NCBI GenBank assembly: GCA_046498285.1
Contig: JAWOBA010000063.1
Span: forward strand, 1-42,546
From: B33-G16 sp046498285
Lineage (GTDB): Bacteria; Desulfobacterota; DSM-4660; Desulfatiglandales; B25-G16
DNA: 42,546 bases
Reading direction: 5' to 3'
Shown here: positions 25,837 to 34,435 of the stretch, piece by piece
Layout: each line of letters opens with the position of its first letter
Position numbering within the stretch: position 1 is the first letter of the stretch
Translations under genes and position numbers: made by a program
Notes under the pieces: model-generated
Databases searched by the model: none
Seen by the model: only the letters and a program-made list of their open reading frames with translations
Told to the model about the DNA's origin: nothing

Positions 25837-27219
25837 ATGAGTACTATTTCCCAAAAACTTGCTGCAATAGTGGGGGAGAACTATGTCTCTGATAACAAAG
25901 AGGAAACCTATTTTTATGCACGAGATCCAGGTCTCATGCCGGATCATAGCCCTGACTGCGTAGTTGTGCCGGAAACAGCAGAGGAAATTCAAGAGATAGT
26001 CAGGCTGGCCAATAAAGAACGAATACCTCTTGTACCTATGGGAGCCGGTCTTGGTTTAACAGGCCTTGTTATCCCCCTCAAAGGTGGAATAGTAATTGAT
26101 ATGAAAAGGATGAACAAGATCATTGAGGTACATGAAGCAGCACGATATGCACTTGTTGAAGGTGGTACTTCACAGGGATCGTTAAAATCATACCTAGAGA
26201 AAAATTATCCCCGGCTGAGGCACAGTCTTCCTGATGCGCCGCCGGCAGCGACAATAGCAGCAAATGTTATGATACATGGCCAGGGCAGGCTTGCGCAACA
26301 ATATGGCTTTAATTCCGATATGGTAAGCGGCATAGAAGTTATACTGCCATCGGGTGGAATCTGTCAAATTGGTTCATCTTCCATGTCTTCAGATTGGTTT
26401 TCAAAAGGTGCACCACTTCCAGATTTATCCGGGCTATTCCTGGGCTGGTTTGGTGCAACCGGCATTATTACTAAACTGGCATTGAAACTTTACCCTAAAA
26501 AAAAGATAAGAGATGTAGACATATTCATTACAGACAATGAAAATATCGTTCCAGATATAGTATTTGAAATTACTCATACCGAGATGGCGGAAGATGTACT
26601 TATTTTTACCCAGCCATTGCCAATGATGTTTAAAGATAACCACCATGTGAGCTACTATCTAACCGGAGATACAGAGGAGGAGGTAGAATTTAAGAGAAAA
26701 ATGATCTGGAAGGCCCTGGAAAAATTTATCAAGAGTAAAGAGGGAGGTTTCATGTCAGTTTCTCCAGCAATGAAGCCAACACTTCTGGAGATGCCTCAGA
26801 AAAGTGCCAGCAGACTGGCAGACGTAAAAAAAGGGGGTGGATTTGAATATTCGGGCCCCATTCTCATGGTAGAAAAATATCCAGAGTGTTCACGAAAACT
26901 GTTTGAACTTTCCCGTAAATATAATCTTGCATATTCAGGTATGGTAAGAATAATAGACAGGGGCCACAGCATGATGTTTGGGTTCGCCTTTACTTTTAAC
27001 AGGGCAGATCCTGACATGATGAATAGGACAAGAATGGCCCTTAAAGAAGTCAGTAATTTTGTCCTGGAAATTGGTGGGGTCTACTGGAAACCCACGGTAG
27101 ACGAACAGCATTTGGCAATTGAGCGGATGGACCCAAACACCCGTAATCTCATGAAGATGATAAAGAACAATCTAGACCCAAATAATATTATGAACCCTGG
27201 AAATTGGGAGGTGAATTAG
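25837..27219 (+). CDS. FAD-binding 2-hydroxyacid-type dehydrogenase (GlcD/VAO family), paralog 2
   Basis: A 460-residue flavoprotein similar over its full length to the one at 20537-21904. Shared blocks include IPLVPMGAGLGLTGLVIP, GGIVIDMKRMNKIIEV, FNSDMVSGIEVILPSGG, PLPDLSGLFLGWFGATGI and the tail LDPNNIMNPGNWE. GGAGGAA precedes the ATG. It is sandwiched between two CCG proteins with no gap on either side, so a three-subunit complex is likely: flavin oxidation of a hydroxyacid or alcohol, then electron transfer through Fe-S centres. The substrate is not evident. Confidence 0.87.
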   Translation: MSTISQKLAAIVGENYVSDNKEETYFYARDPGLMPDHSPDCVVVPETAEEIQEIVRLANKERIPLVPMGAGLGLTGLVIPLKGGIVIDMKRMNKIIEVHEAARYALVEGGTSQGSLKSYLEKNYPRLRHSLPDAPPAATIAANVMIHGQGRLAQQYGFNSDMVSGIEVILPSGGICQIGSSSMSSDWFSKGAPLPDLSGLFLGWFGATGIITKLALKLYPKKKIRDVDIFITDNENIVPDIVFEITHTEMAEDVLIFTQPLPMMFKDNHHVSYYLTGDTEEEVEFKRKMIWKALEKFIKSKEGGFMSVSPAMKPTLLEMPQKSASRLADVKKGGGFEYSGPILMVEKYPECSRKLFELSRKYNLAYSGMVRIIDRGHSMMFGFAFTFNRADPDMMNRTRMALKEVSNFVLEIGGVYWKPTVDEQHLAIERMDPNTRNLMKMIKNNLDPNNIMNPGNWEVN

Positions 27220-28374
27220 ATGAAATATGAAGAGATCGTTCATAGGTGTTTTAGGTGCGGTTATTGTAAATTTACCAGCGATTATTATGCCTTTAACTGC
27301 CCATCATACCGAAAATTTTCCTTTGAGACCTACTCCCCTGGTGGCAGAATGTGGCTGATACGGGCATGGCTCAATGATGAGATAAAAAACAGCGAACATC
27401 TTCAGGAAATACTTTTCTCATGTGCCACATGTGCCAACTGTGTTGAGCACTGTATATTTACATTCAGTGATGACCTGGTCAATATCTTCATTGCGGCCAG
27501 GGAAAAAATGGTAAATATTGGAATTATACCTCCACCTGTAAGAGATTACCTTAAAAATATCAGCATCAGCGGTAATCCCTACAAGGAACCAGCAGAGGAA
27601 CGGGGAGCATGGGCAAATGGAACTCCTATTGAAACCTATGATGGTCAAGAGTATCTCTTCTACATCGGCTGTGTCGGCTCATATGATGAACGGGCTAAAA
27701 AGATTGCAAAGGCGGTAGGAATTATTCTCATGAAAGCCGGTGTATCTATAGGCATCCTTGGCAATAGAGAAATTTGTGACGGGAATGAAGTGAGAAGCCT
27801 TGGGGAAATAGGCTTATTTCAATATCTGGCAGAACAGAATATTGCCTTATTCGAGAAACTTGGCATAAAAAAAATCATCACCCTGGACCCCCATGCCTTT
27901 AATGCCTTTAAACAGGATTATCCAGGCATCGATGGGAAGATTGAACTATATCATTATACCCAGATACTTGCCCCTTTAATTCAGTCCAAAAAAATACCGT
28001 TAAAAGAATATAAGACCTCAATAACCTATCACGACCCCTGTTATCTAGGAAGACATAATGGTGAATACAAGGCACCAAGAACAATCTTGGAATCTATTCC
28101 CGGAGTCGATCTAATTGAAATGGAGCAAAACAGGGAAAATGCCTTCTGCTGTGGTGGAGGAGGAGGAAATTTCTTTACCGACATCCTTGGTGGGGGCAAT
28201 GACAGCCCCAATCGAATCAGGATAAGGCAGGCACTTGATACTGGTGCTCAAATTATAGCTGTTGCCTGTCCACAATGTGCCAAAATGCTGGATGATGCCG
28301 TTAAATTAGAAGAAGTGGAGGATAAAATAGAGGTCCTTGATGTGGCAGAGATAGTTACCAGGGCCTTGGTATGA
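27220..28374 (+). CDS. Iron-sulfur CCG-domain protein (HdrD/GlpC-like), third subunit of the dehydrogenase cluster
   Basis: A 384-residue protein starting directly after the stop of the FAD gene, with GGGAGGTG inside that gene as ribosome site. N-terminal cluster motifs are CFRCGYCKFTSDYYAFNCPS (with a long spacer) and CATCANCVEHC. Two CCG domains follow: GCVGSYDERAKKIA, and YHDPCYLGRHNG with AFCCGGGGGNFF and ACPQCAKML. This is the GlcF/LutA/HdrD arrangement. Together with the CCG protein at 24804 the cluster encodes two non-identical CCG subunits, more than a simple GlcDF pair. Confidence 0.85.
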   Translation: MKYEEIVHRCFRCGYCKFTSDYYAFNCPSYRKFSFETYSPGGRMWLIRAWLNDEIKNSEHLQEILFSCATCANCVEHCIFTFSDDLVNIFIAAREKMVNIGIIPPPVRDYLKNISISGNPYKEPAEERGAWANGTPIETYDGQEYLFYIGCVGSYDERAKKIAKAVGIILMKAGVSIGILGNREICDGNEVRSLGEIGLFQYLAEQNIALFEKLGIKKIITLDPHAFNAFKQDYPGIDGKIELYHYTQILAPLIQSKKIPLKEYKTSITYHDPCYLGRHNGEYKAPRTILESIPGVDLIEMEQNRENAFCCGGGGGNFFTDILGGGNDSPNRIRIRQALDTGAQIIAVACPQCAKMLDDAVKLEEVEDKIEVLDVAEIVTRALV

Positions 28375-28577
28375 GTTAAACGTATCCAACTTCAGTTCTT
28401 CTGTTGATAGAAACCTCTGAACCCAGCAACGCCTAGCTATTTTAAACTTAAGCACCCTATTTCTTGTGTATAATTGCACTGATAGTAGAATCTGAAGAAC
28501 TTTTATCGCCATCTCCTTGTATTCCTATTATTATATGTTATCATATTTATGAAACTGTGCCTTAGTATTAATCAGTT

Positions 28578-29701
28578 AGCCGGGGGCCTAACCCCCAGCC
28601 CCCACAACACCCGGCATGCGGTTCCGCACTGGGCGTTTCACAGAGCCTACCGAACCGTAGCTGGATAGTGAATATTCACCCACAGTTCTTTGACAGATAA
28701 AAGCCCTCGATCCTTGAGCCATTGATTGGTCATGCCAGTCTGGGTTGCCAGAGTACGGGCCAGATACCAGGGACCTTTTCTGCTTATGGCTACTGATATG
28801 GCAGTGTACAAGAACGTGCCAAGCTTGCGAAGCTCACGCGCCGGTGACCGCGCCGTTCAAGTTTCTTATCCAGGTCATCCAGAAGCATGTTAGCCGGGAG
28901 CGGGGAAAGCGGTCCCCCTTGAGGAACCCCTTTTCGGGTAGCCTGAAGGCACCCGTTGACCATAACCCCGGCACACAGGTATTTTCCGATAATGCGAAGG
29001 ACACGTTTGTCCCTGACCTTTCGGGCCACGCGGTGCATGAGCACATCGTGATTGACCGTGTCAAAGAAGTTGGACAAATCCATGTCCACAGCGACACGGT
29101 AGCCCTCTCGGACATACTCGCGTATCTGGAAGACGGCATCATATGCCGATCTAGCCGGCCTGAACCCATAGCTATGATCCGAGAAATCCGGATCAAAGAG
29201 AGACATCAGGACCTGGTACATGGCTTGCTGGATCAGCCGATCACACACCGTGGGAATACCCAGTGGACGGGTTCCACCCGTTACCTTGGGGACTCCACAC
29301 GCCGGACCGGTAAGGGTTGATCGGTGCCCGGAAGTCCATTGTCCGGGATCTCTCGTCAAGCAGATCTCATCGCACCGAGGCAGATCTCCCCGGATAAAGA
29401 CGTGAACTTTCGCTACACAATCGCGGCATTTACCCTATCTCTGAACCCGGGGCTTCGGTATGTTGTGCCACCTTATCCCTCGAGATGGCCTTGTATGTCT
29501 CGCTTTTAGCGGGATTCGTCGGCTCATAGCGTTGTGCTCAATCTTCCTTCAGACACCACCTCACGGCAATGCCCTTGCCTTCGGCTCGTAGTTTTGTTAC
29601 TATGTTCGACACATTAACAGGATTCACGTATAGGGGACTTCCCTTGCCCTGAGCAGGGTCGAAGGGGCACCCCATTAGTTCACGCCCATGCGGGCGTACA
29701 C
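28578..29701 (-). mobile_element. Group II intron remnant with internal deletions
   Basis: Minus strand. The 5' end GTGTACGCCCGCATGGGCG starts at 29701, matching the GUGYG-type start of group II introns. Domain I-like sequence follows (for example CATAGTAACAAAACTACGAG, near 29602-29583). The 3' end has a domain V-like hairpin (CGCCCAGTGCGG/CCGCATGCCGGGTG) and a GGGGGCTGGGGGTTAGGCCCCC domain VI-like stem near 28580-28610. Total length is about 1.1 kb against about 2 kb or more for an intact intron with its ORF. It lies directly after a terminator-type hairpin, as reported for class C introns. Exact boundaries are by eye. Confidence 0.75.
28647..29359 (-). pseudogene. ltrA: Group II intron reverse transcriptase/maturase, internally deleted
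   Basis: RT blocks are clear: GGTRPLGIPTVCDRLIQQAM, HSYGFRPARSAYDAV, VAVDMDLSNFFDTVNHDVL and GVPQGGPLSPL. After ERRGHR the catalytic YADD block and the whole thumb are missing; the sequence jumps to a C-terminal end in another frame that reads GPWYLARTLATQTGMTNQWL and ELWVNIHYPATVR before a stop at 28647-28649. The N-terminal 60-90 residues normally found before RT1 are also absent. With no YADD it cannot reverse-transcribe. Confidence 0.85.
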
Positions 29702-29711
29702 AAATTGAAAT

Positions 29712-29740
29712 AAAAAGCCACCAGATGGTGGTTTTTATTT
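29712..29740. terminator. Terminator-type hairpin flanking the intron 5' end
   Basis: CCACCA-GA-TGGTGG with A and T runs on both sides, so it can act in both directions. On the plus strand it would originally have closed the CCG/FAD operon; on the minus strand the group II intron starts 11 bases after it. The MFS gene starts 10 bases beyond, oddly close. Confidence 0.7.
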
Positions 29741-29749
29741 ATTATTATA

Positions 29750-30919
29750 ATGGAAGATCAAAAAACTACTGATAAAAAGGTGATATTTGGCTTGACCCTT
29801 GTTCATTTTATCGGTGACTTTTATTCTTCCTTTATCAACCCTCTTCTTCCTGTATTTGTCCAAAAATATTCTCTTACCCTGGCACAGGTTGGTCTCATCG
29901 TAGGGATAAGCCGTTTTCTCGCTTTTATTATCCAACCTTCTGTAGGATACTTTGCCGACCGCTACCGAACACGTTTCTTTATCCTTGGTGGTCCGCTTCT
30001 TGCCATAGTATTTATTTCTCTTGTGGGAATAGCTCCTTCCTTTCCGATCTTACTTCTCTTTATATCCCTGGGGTCAATTGGTTCAGCTATGTTTCACCCC
30101 TCGGTTGCCGGCATGATTTCCGCTTACGCAGGGAAGCATTTTGGATTTTCTATGTCCATCTTCAATGTAGGTGGAACATTTGCCTTTGGAGTGGGACCAC
30201 TCTTCATCACTTATCTGGTAGATGCCTTCGGTCTCGAGATATCCCCATTCACCATGATCTTTGGCCTGGCAGTGATGATCCTTCTGTTTAGGATCGTACC
30301 TCCTCCCTACGGCGAGAGTCTCAAAGACTTAGGTTTTCTCCATTCAATCAAAGAGGTGTTAGGCGATGTATGGAAAGCAATTATACTTCTCTGGGTGGTG
30401 ATGGTTTTGCGAGCCTTTGTGGGGGTATCTTTCAGGAGTTTTATACCGGTGCTTTATGCACAAGAAGGATATTCCCTCATTGCGGTGGGAGCAGTAGTGT
30501 CTCTCTTTACCGTAGCTGGAGCAATAAGCGGGCTTCTTGCCGGTCACCTATCGGATAGAATTGAATATAAACACATTTTTTACTATGCCCATGGCCTGGC
30601 AACACCTTGCCTGCTGCTGCTTCTCTATCTTCCTGGCAACTGGATATATGTGAGCGCTTTTTTGGCAGGAACCTTTTCCATGGCTACCATGCCCCTCGGA
30701 GTAGCAATGGCACAGGAATTGGCTCCACGGGGAAGATCAATGGTTTCAAGCCTCATGATGGGACTGGCTTTTGGATTAGGAGGAATGATGGCCCCTTTCA
30801 CAGGAAAGCTTGCGGATATTTTTTCAATCCGTGTTGTTCTTTATGCGCTGGCAATAATACCACTCCTGACAATTCCCCTCATCTCCATGCTCCCTGAAAA
30901 AAGGAATATAGGAAATTAG
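29750..30919 (+). CDS. MFS transporter, fosmidomycin-resistance (Fsr)-like
   Basis: A 389-residue inner-membrane protein with about 12 hydrophobic segments. The start FGLTLVHFIGDFYSSFINPL resembles the first helix of Fsr-type exporters, and loop 2-3 reads GYFADRYRTRF, an MFS signature. HPSVAGMISAYAGKHFGFSM follows, also Fsr-like. The family exports drugs or metabolites; the substrate here is unknown. No ribosome site precedes the ATG at 29750, and a terminator hairpin sits immediately upstream, so its expression is puzzling; a GTG about ten codons downstream is an alternative start. Confidence 0.8.
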   Translation: MEDQKTTDKKVIFGLTLVHFIGDFYSSFINPLLPVFVQKYSLTLAQVGLIVGISRFLAFIIQPSVGYFADRYRTRFFILGGPLLAIVFISLVGIAPSFPILLLFISLGSIGSAMFHPSVAGMISAYAGKHFGFSMSIFNVGGTFAFGVGPLFITYLVDAFGLEISPFTMIFGLAVMILLFRIVPPPYGESLKDLGFLHSIKEVLGDVWKAIILLWVVMVLRAFVGVSFRSFIPVLYAQEGYSLIAVGAVVSLFTVAGAISGLLAGHLSDRIEYKHIFYYAHGLATPCLLLLLYLPGNWIYVSAFLAGTFSMATMPLGVAMAQELAPRGRSMVSSLMMGLAFGLGGMMAPFTGKLADIFSIRVVLYALAIIPLLTIPLISMLPEKRNIGN

Positions 30920-31089
30920 TGATCTAAGTCTTTCTATCCTCATCACCTCTTTTCCTGAAATCAAATTACATTTTCCCAAAAAGACAATGTAATATGTGGG
31001 AAGTTGTATATTATACCTCTACGGGATTATATTGCACGCAGTTTATCTAACTATTCTTCTCATCAAGCATTTGAACATAGAGAAGATTT

Positions 31090-31480
31090 GAGATGATAGA
31101 TATGGAAGACAGTGCGACTCATTGTTACCTGGAACACCATGATAGAAAACTTCATTAAAGGGCACCGGAGCAAGGAGCATAAACTGGGAGTGCTGGTACC
31201 GATGACTATCTAACCAAAGTGAGATCCGCAACCGAATCTATAAAGAGCTTTCGATTGAGATGTTTAATGATGATATGAAGCAATGATTCCTGAGAATCAT
31301 TGACTTCCTTTCGGATGCAGGTGCACAGACAATCATTCTCGGTTGTACCGAGTTCCCTCTTCTTCTGAAAAATACGTCTTGTCCCATCCCATTCGTTGAT
31401 TCATTGAAGTATCATTGCGTCTCGATGGAACGGTTCTTACTGAATAATCAAAACCCGGAACAAGGATTTGAAAGTCTTCT
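31090..31480 (+). pseudogene. Aspartate/glutamate racemase family pseudogene
   Basis: The frame ending near 31480 reads FLSDAGAQTIILGCTEFPLL followed by PIPFVDSLKYH, the conserved C-terminal catalytic GCTE block of amino-acid racemases. An in-frame TGA at 31284-31286 interrupts it. Upstream pieces in other frames (KLGVL, TDDYLTK, IRNRIYKELS, and IVTWNTMIENF where PCNTMHYF is usual) fit the same family, so several frameshifts are present. The rest of the gap between the MFS gene and repeat A6 shows nothing else. Confidence 0.7.
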
Positions 31481-31629
31481 TGCTAAACGTTGGCAAGAAA
31501 CTGCCTCGAGAATCTCCAGAGATTGCTGTATCATTGACTGCGTTCTGCAGATAATCTCAACCCAAAGTGCCAGCCCACAAATCAGGGTAGACTTTTGACG
31601 TATAAAGCAAGGGCTAGCTACCATATAGC

Positions 31630-31827
31630 ACGCTTTGCATAACCCCTATTGATCTAAAGACGATGGGTTTTTTCAGTTCCCTCCGGGGCGTAGGCACTCC
31701 GGACCAGAGGCCAAAACTCTCGGGTTGTTTTTTCAGCAATTTATCCATGGGAGAGTTTTGCCGTCTCCGAGGTGTGGGTTTTACTCTCTATTCGAAGTAA
31801 AAAAATGGTCAGGTTTTGCAAAGCTCT
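31630..31827 (+). repeat. Family A palindromic repeat, short copy A6
   Basis: Termini GCTTTGCATAACC and GGTTTTGCAAAGC are inverted repeats. The left arm is complete (TCTAAAGACGATGGG, TTCAGTTCCCTCCGGGGCGT, inner TTTTCAGCAATTTATCCATG), but most of the right arm is deleted. About 200 bp. 31828-32025 after it holds nothing I recognise. Confidence 0.85.
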
Positions 31828-32025
31828 AACAACAATATTTAGGTTAAAATCCATGATCGGTGTAAAGCAATGCAAGAAGCAAGGCATACTGTTGAAAAAT
31901 TAACAGCAATAGGATTGCCCTGGAAAAATAGAATTAAAACAGTGTTGACTTAATGCAGGGAGGCATGACGTGCACACACTTTTCTACAACAATCGGTGCC
32001 TTCCTTATCCTGGTACATTAAGGAT

Positions 32026-32769
32026 TTATTCATCACCGTTACGAACCAGAATCTTCTTGACTCGCTCGCGGGCAGCAGCCGACTTGGGCAGCTTCACAAG
32101 CAGGACACCATCCTTAAAACAGGCATCCGCTCTCTCTGATTCCACCTCACAGGGCAGGGAAAAGCTCCTTTGAAAAGATCCATAGGAGCGCTCTACCTTA
32201 TAATATCCTCTCCCCCTATTCTCTCCCTGCTGTCTCTTTTCTCCACGAATGGTGATCCTATCGTCGGTCACTGAAACATCCATACTGTCCTTGTCCACTC
32301 CAGGCAATTCCGCAGTTACTTGTATCTCTTCATCGGTCTCGCTTATATCCACCCGAGGCCACTCTTCACCGAAAAGGCCTGGGGTCAATCCCCAGGGAGT
32401 TTGCCCTTCGGAAACAGGTAATCTGAAGTTTCTGAAAAAGTCATCAAAAAGGCGATCAGTAGCCTTACGAAGCTCCATAAAGGGTTGCTCCCAATCGTGG
32501 GGCTGAACCATAGGATATTTGTCAACATGCACAGGTAATTGACCTTTTTTCTTTTTTTTGGGAATGAGTTCCTTAACCTTTTCCGAAAGTCTTTTTACCT
32601 CCTGGGTAAGATCTTCCACTGATTCGCGCATCTCTTGCCCTGTCCCTTTAAATCTATCTTTGACCTTTTTTGTAAGCTCTGTTATCTCCTGCTTGAGATT
32701 ATCAACGGCCTCCTTTATCTCCTTGCTTGTCTCATCAAGCTTTTCCTTTGCTTTTTCAGATCTACCCAT
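32026..32769 (-). CDS. Small heat-shock protein (Hsp20) with long coiled-coil N-terminus
   Basis: A 247-residue protein. Residues 1-75 are a charged heptad-rich helix (KEIKEAVDNLKQEITELTKK and similar) ending in a lysine run, KKKKKG. The alpha-crystallin domain covers about 140-247: VDISETDEEIQVTAELPGVD, IRGEKRQ, and DGVLLVKLPKS. Typical Hsp20s have short N-termini, so the helix is an addition. The ATG at 32769 is preferred over 32793 because AAAGGAGAG precedes it. Third of three sHSP genes on this strand. It holds unfolding proteins in the cytosol without ATP. Confidence 0.85.
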   Translation of the reverse strand: MGRSEKAKEKLDETSKEIKEAVDNLKQEITELTKKVKDRFKGTGQEMRESVEDLTQEVKRLSEKVKELIPKKKKKGQLPVHVDKYPMVQPHDWEQPFMELRKATDRLFDDFFRNFRLPVSEGQTPWGLTPGLFGEEWPRVDISETDEEIQVTAELPGVDKDSMDVSVTDDRITIRGEKRQQGENRGRGYYKVERSYGSFQRSFSLPCEVESERADACFKDGVLLVKLPKSAAARERVKKILVRNGDE

Positions 32770-32838
32770 AATACTACTCTCCTTTACTATCAATCATGGC
32801 AATCCATACGATGCCAATCTTTGTAATGGGTTAAACCT

Positions 32839-32896
32839 CGGAGCGGCTTTTCGGATAAGCAACTCTATTGATGCTTCTCGTCCTAAAGCCGCTCCG
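32839..32896. repeat. Hairpin between two Hsp20 genes
   Basis: CGGAGCGGCTTT (32839-32850) and AAAGCCGCTCCG (32885-32896) are perfect 12-bp inverted repeats around a 34-nt loop, in the 195-bp gap between the second and third sHSP genes. No T tract follows. It may uncouple expression of the third gene or stabilise the upstream message. Confidence 0.65.
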
Positions 32897-32964
32897 ATAA
32901 GATTAATAGGTTGAGTGGTTGCCGCAGCGATTCTCTCGGATAATCTTTGATACAAACCGTTTCA

Positions 32965-33375
32965 TTATAAGCTCTTAACGGCTATCTTGCGAGGTGTTGC
33001 AGCCTCCACCTTCGGAAGCCTCAACCGAAGGACTCCATCCTTCATTGCCGCATCAATTTTTGCCTGGTCAATGACCTGTGAGAGCGTAAACTGCCGATAA
33101 TATTTCCCTGTGCGGTATTCACGCAAAACATCTATCTCGTCGGCACCTTCAGGTGAGTTTACATCACCATCCAGGGTGAGAATATTCTCATGAAGGTCAA
33201 TGTTCAGGGCCTTAGATGTAACCCCCGGCATGTCTGCCAGCAACGTGATTTCTTTTTCGGTTTCAAAGATATCCACTGCCGGAGTAAAGACAAGTCCCGG
33301 CTTTGTCTGCTCGGCAGGGGTAGCCACTTCTGATTTCTCTTTTGGCTGAAGTGCCCTGCTTTCTCTATCTGCCAT
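32965..33375 (-). CDS. Small heat-shock protein (Hsp20), 136 residues
   Basis: Alpha-crystallin domain from about residue 30: TPAVDIFETEKEITLLADMP, LTLDGDVN, YRQFTLSQVID and DGVLRLRLPK. The N-terminus is short and charged. The ATG follows GAAAGGAGGGA. It starts 27 bp after the upstream sHSP stop, so the two are co-transcribed. Conserved IxI-type C-terminal motif could be RKIAVK. Confidence 0.9.
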   Translation of the reverse strand: MADRESRALQPKEKSEVATPAEQTKPGLVFTPAVDIFETEKEITLLADMPGVTSKALNIDLHENILTLDGDVNSPEGADEIDVLREYRTGKYYRQFTLSQVIDQAKIDAAMKDGVLRLRLPKVEAATPRKIAVKSL

Positions 33376-33402
33376 GGTATATCCCTCCTTTCATCATGAA
33401 TA

Positions 33403-33867
33403 TTAAGATGCCTTGACACTAATCTGCTTTGGTTTTGCCGCCTCCGCCTTGGGAAGTACTATGGAGAAGATCCCATCGGCACAGTGAGCTTCCACCTTGC
33501 CTGTATCTATTTGCGACGGCAGGCTGACAATCCGACTGAATTTACCTGATTCCCTTTCTCTTCGATGATACTGAGCATCTTCTTCTTCGGTAGAGATCTT
33601 CTTCTCACCCGAAATAGAAATGGTATCCCCGGTTACGGAAATATCCAGTTCATCGGCCTTGAGTCCAGGAAGTTCAGCGCGAACATAATAACAGTTCTTG
33701 TCCTCAGTTATATTAACCAAAGGAAAAACACCTGCTGTTGTTTCCCTCACCAGCCCTCTGGTAAGACCTTCAGTAAGTAAATCCATCTGTCTTCTCATGC
33801 TTTCCAGTTCCTCAAATGGGTTAGCTAATCCCCTTGTAGGCCAATCAGTCATTCTTCTCAATAACAT
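33403..33867 (-). CDS. Small heat-shock protein (Hsp20), 154 residues
   Basis: First of the three sHSP genes. The N-terminus MTDWPTRGLANPFEELESMR-like region is typical of class A bacterial Hsp20, then the alpha-crystallin domain with NITEDKNCYYVRAELPGLK, ISISGEKK, and CADGIFSIVLPKAE. AAAGGAGGGA precedes the ATG. I saw no CIRCE or sigma-32 consensus that I would defend upstream. Confidence 0.9.
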   Translation of the reverse strand: MLLRRMTDWPTRGLANPFEELESMRRQMDLLTEGLTRGLVRETTAGVFPLVNITEDKNCYYVRAELPGLKADELDISVTGDTISISGEKKISTEEEDAQYHRRERESGKFSRIVSLPSQIDTGKVEAHCADGIFSIVLPKAEAAKPKQISVKAS

Positions 33868-33991
33868 TGCTCATCCCTCCTTTCTTGTGTTTCAGTTTGT
33901 TTGTGGTGAATATTAAAAAGCCCTAATAATAGCTTCATAAAATCAAGAATGTGCGACTTTGATCAACCATTTTCAGAGCTTTTTCGAAGGC

Positions 33992-34159
33992 TTATCGATC
34001 GATATGCAAGTTACAAAAAAAGATAATCAGAATTTTTGAGTTGTCAAGAGGGATACTGAGATCCTCCCTGATAGCCACCAGTTCATTCCAGTCTAAACCT
34101 GCTTTTGTAAAATCATTCTCATCAATTCCATACTTTTCAAAAAGATCATTTTTTTCCAT
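33992..34159 (-). CDS. Small ORF, 55 residues, upstream of the sHSP genes
   Basis: Not recognised. ATG at 34159 follows AAGGAT at good spacing. The N-terminal half is acidic and looks protein-like (EKYGIDENDFTKAGLDWNEL); the end is hydrophobic. Same strand as the two coupled small ORFs before it and the sHSP genes after it. Could be a real small protein with a frayed C-terminus. Confidence 0.4.
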   Translation of the reverse strand: MEKNDLFEKYGIDENDFTKAGLDWNELVAIREDLSIPLDNSKILIIFFCNLHIDR

Positions 34160-34219
34160 CAAAGTATCCTTCTATTCAATTATAAGGAATGGTAAAAAAT
34201 TTCTCATTTTTTGCTTATT

Positions 34220-34435
34220 TCATCGTTTCTCACGAAGTTGTTGTTCTGTAAAACATGAAGAGCAGGCTTTACCCCAAACAGAGGCTGTTCTGTTCTGCTC
34301 ATAAAGTCTCAGGTACTCGTAACCATCCTTCATTAAATTTTTTAATGTCTGTATCGGAATTGAGAAGGAATCAACAGAAACCTCTTCATACTCATTTTTG
34401 TTTAGAATTAAATCTTCAATCTTCATAGGTTTCAT
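34220..34435 (-). CDS. Small ORF, 71 residues
   Basis: Not recognised. The ATG at 34435 overlaps the stop of the preceding ORF as ATGA, and AAAGGAG lies upstream. It contains KIEDLILNKNEYEEVSVD and a WGKACSSCF segment with two cysteines. Overlap and ribosome site support real translation. Confidence 0.5.
   Translation of the reverse strand: MKPMKIEDLILNKNEYEEVSVDSFSIPIQTLKNLMKDGYEYLRLYEQNRTASVWGKACSSCFTEQQLREKR

Noticed and set aside
28745..29320. A 191-codon plus-strand ORF antisense to the intron reverse transcriptase
   Set aside because: It is the shadow of the RT-coding strand, whose RT blocks are unmistakable.
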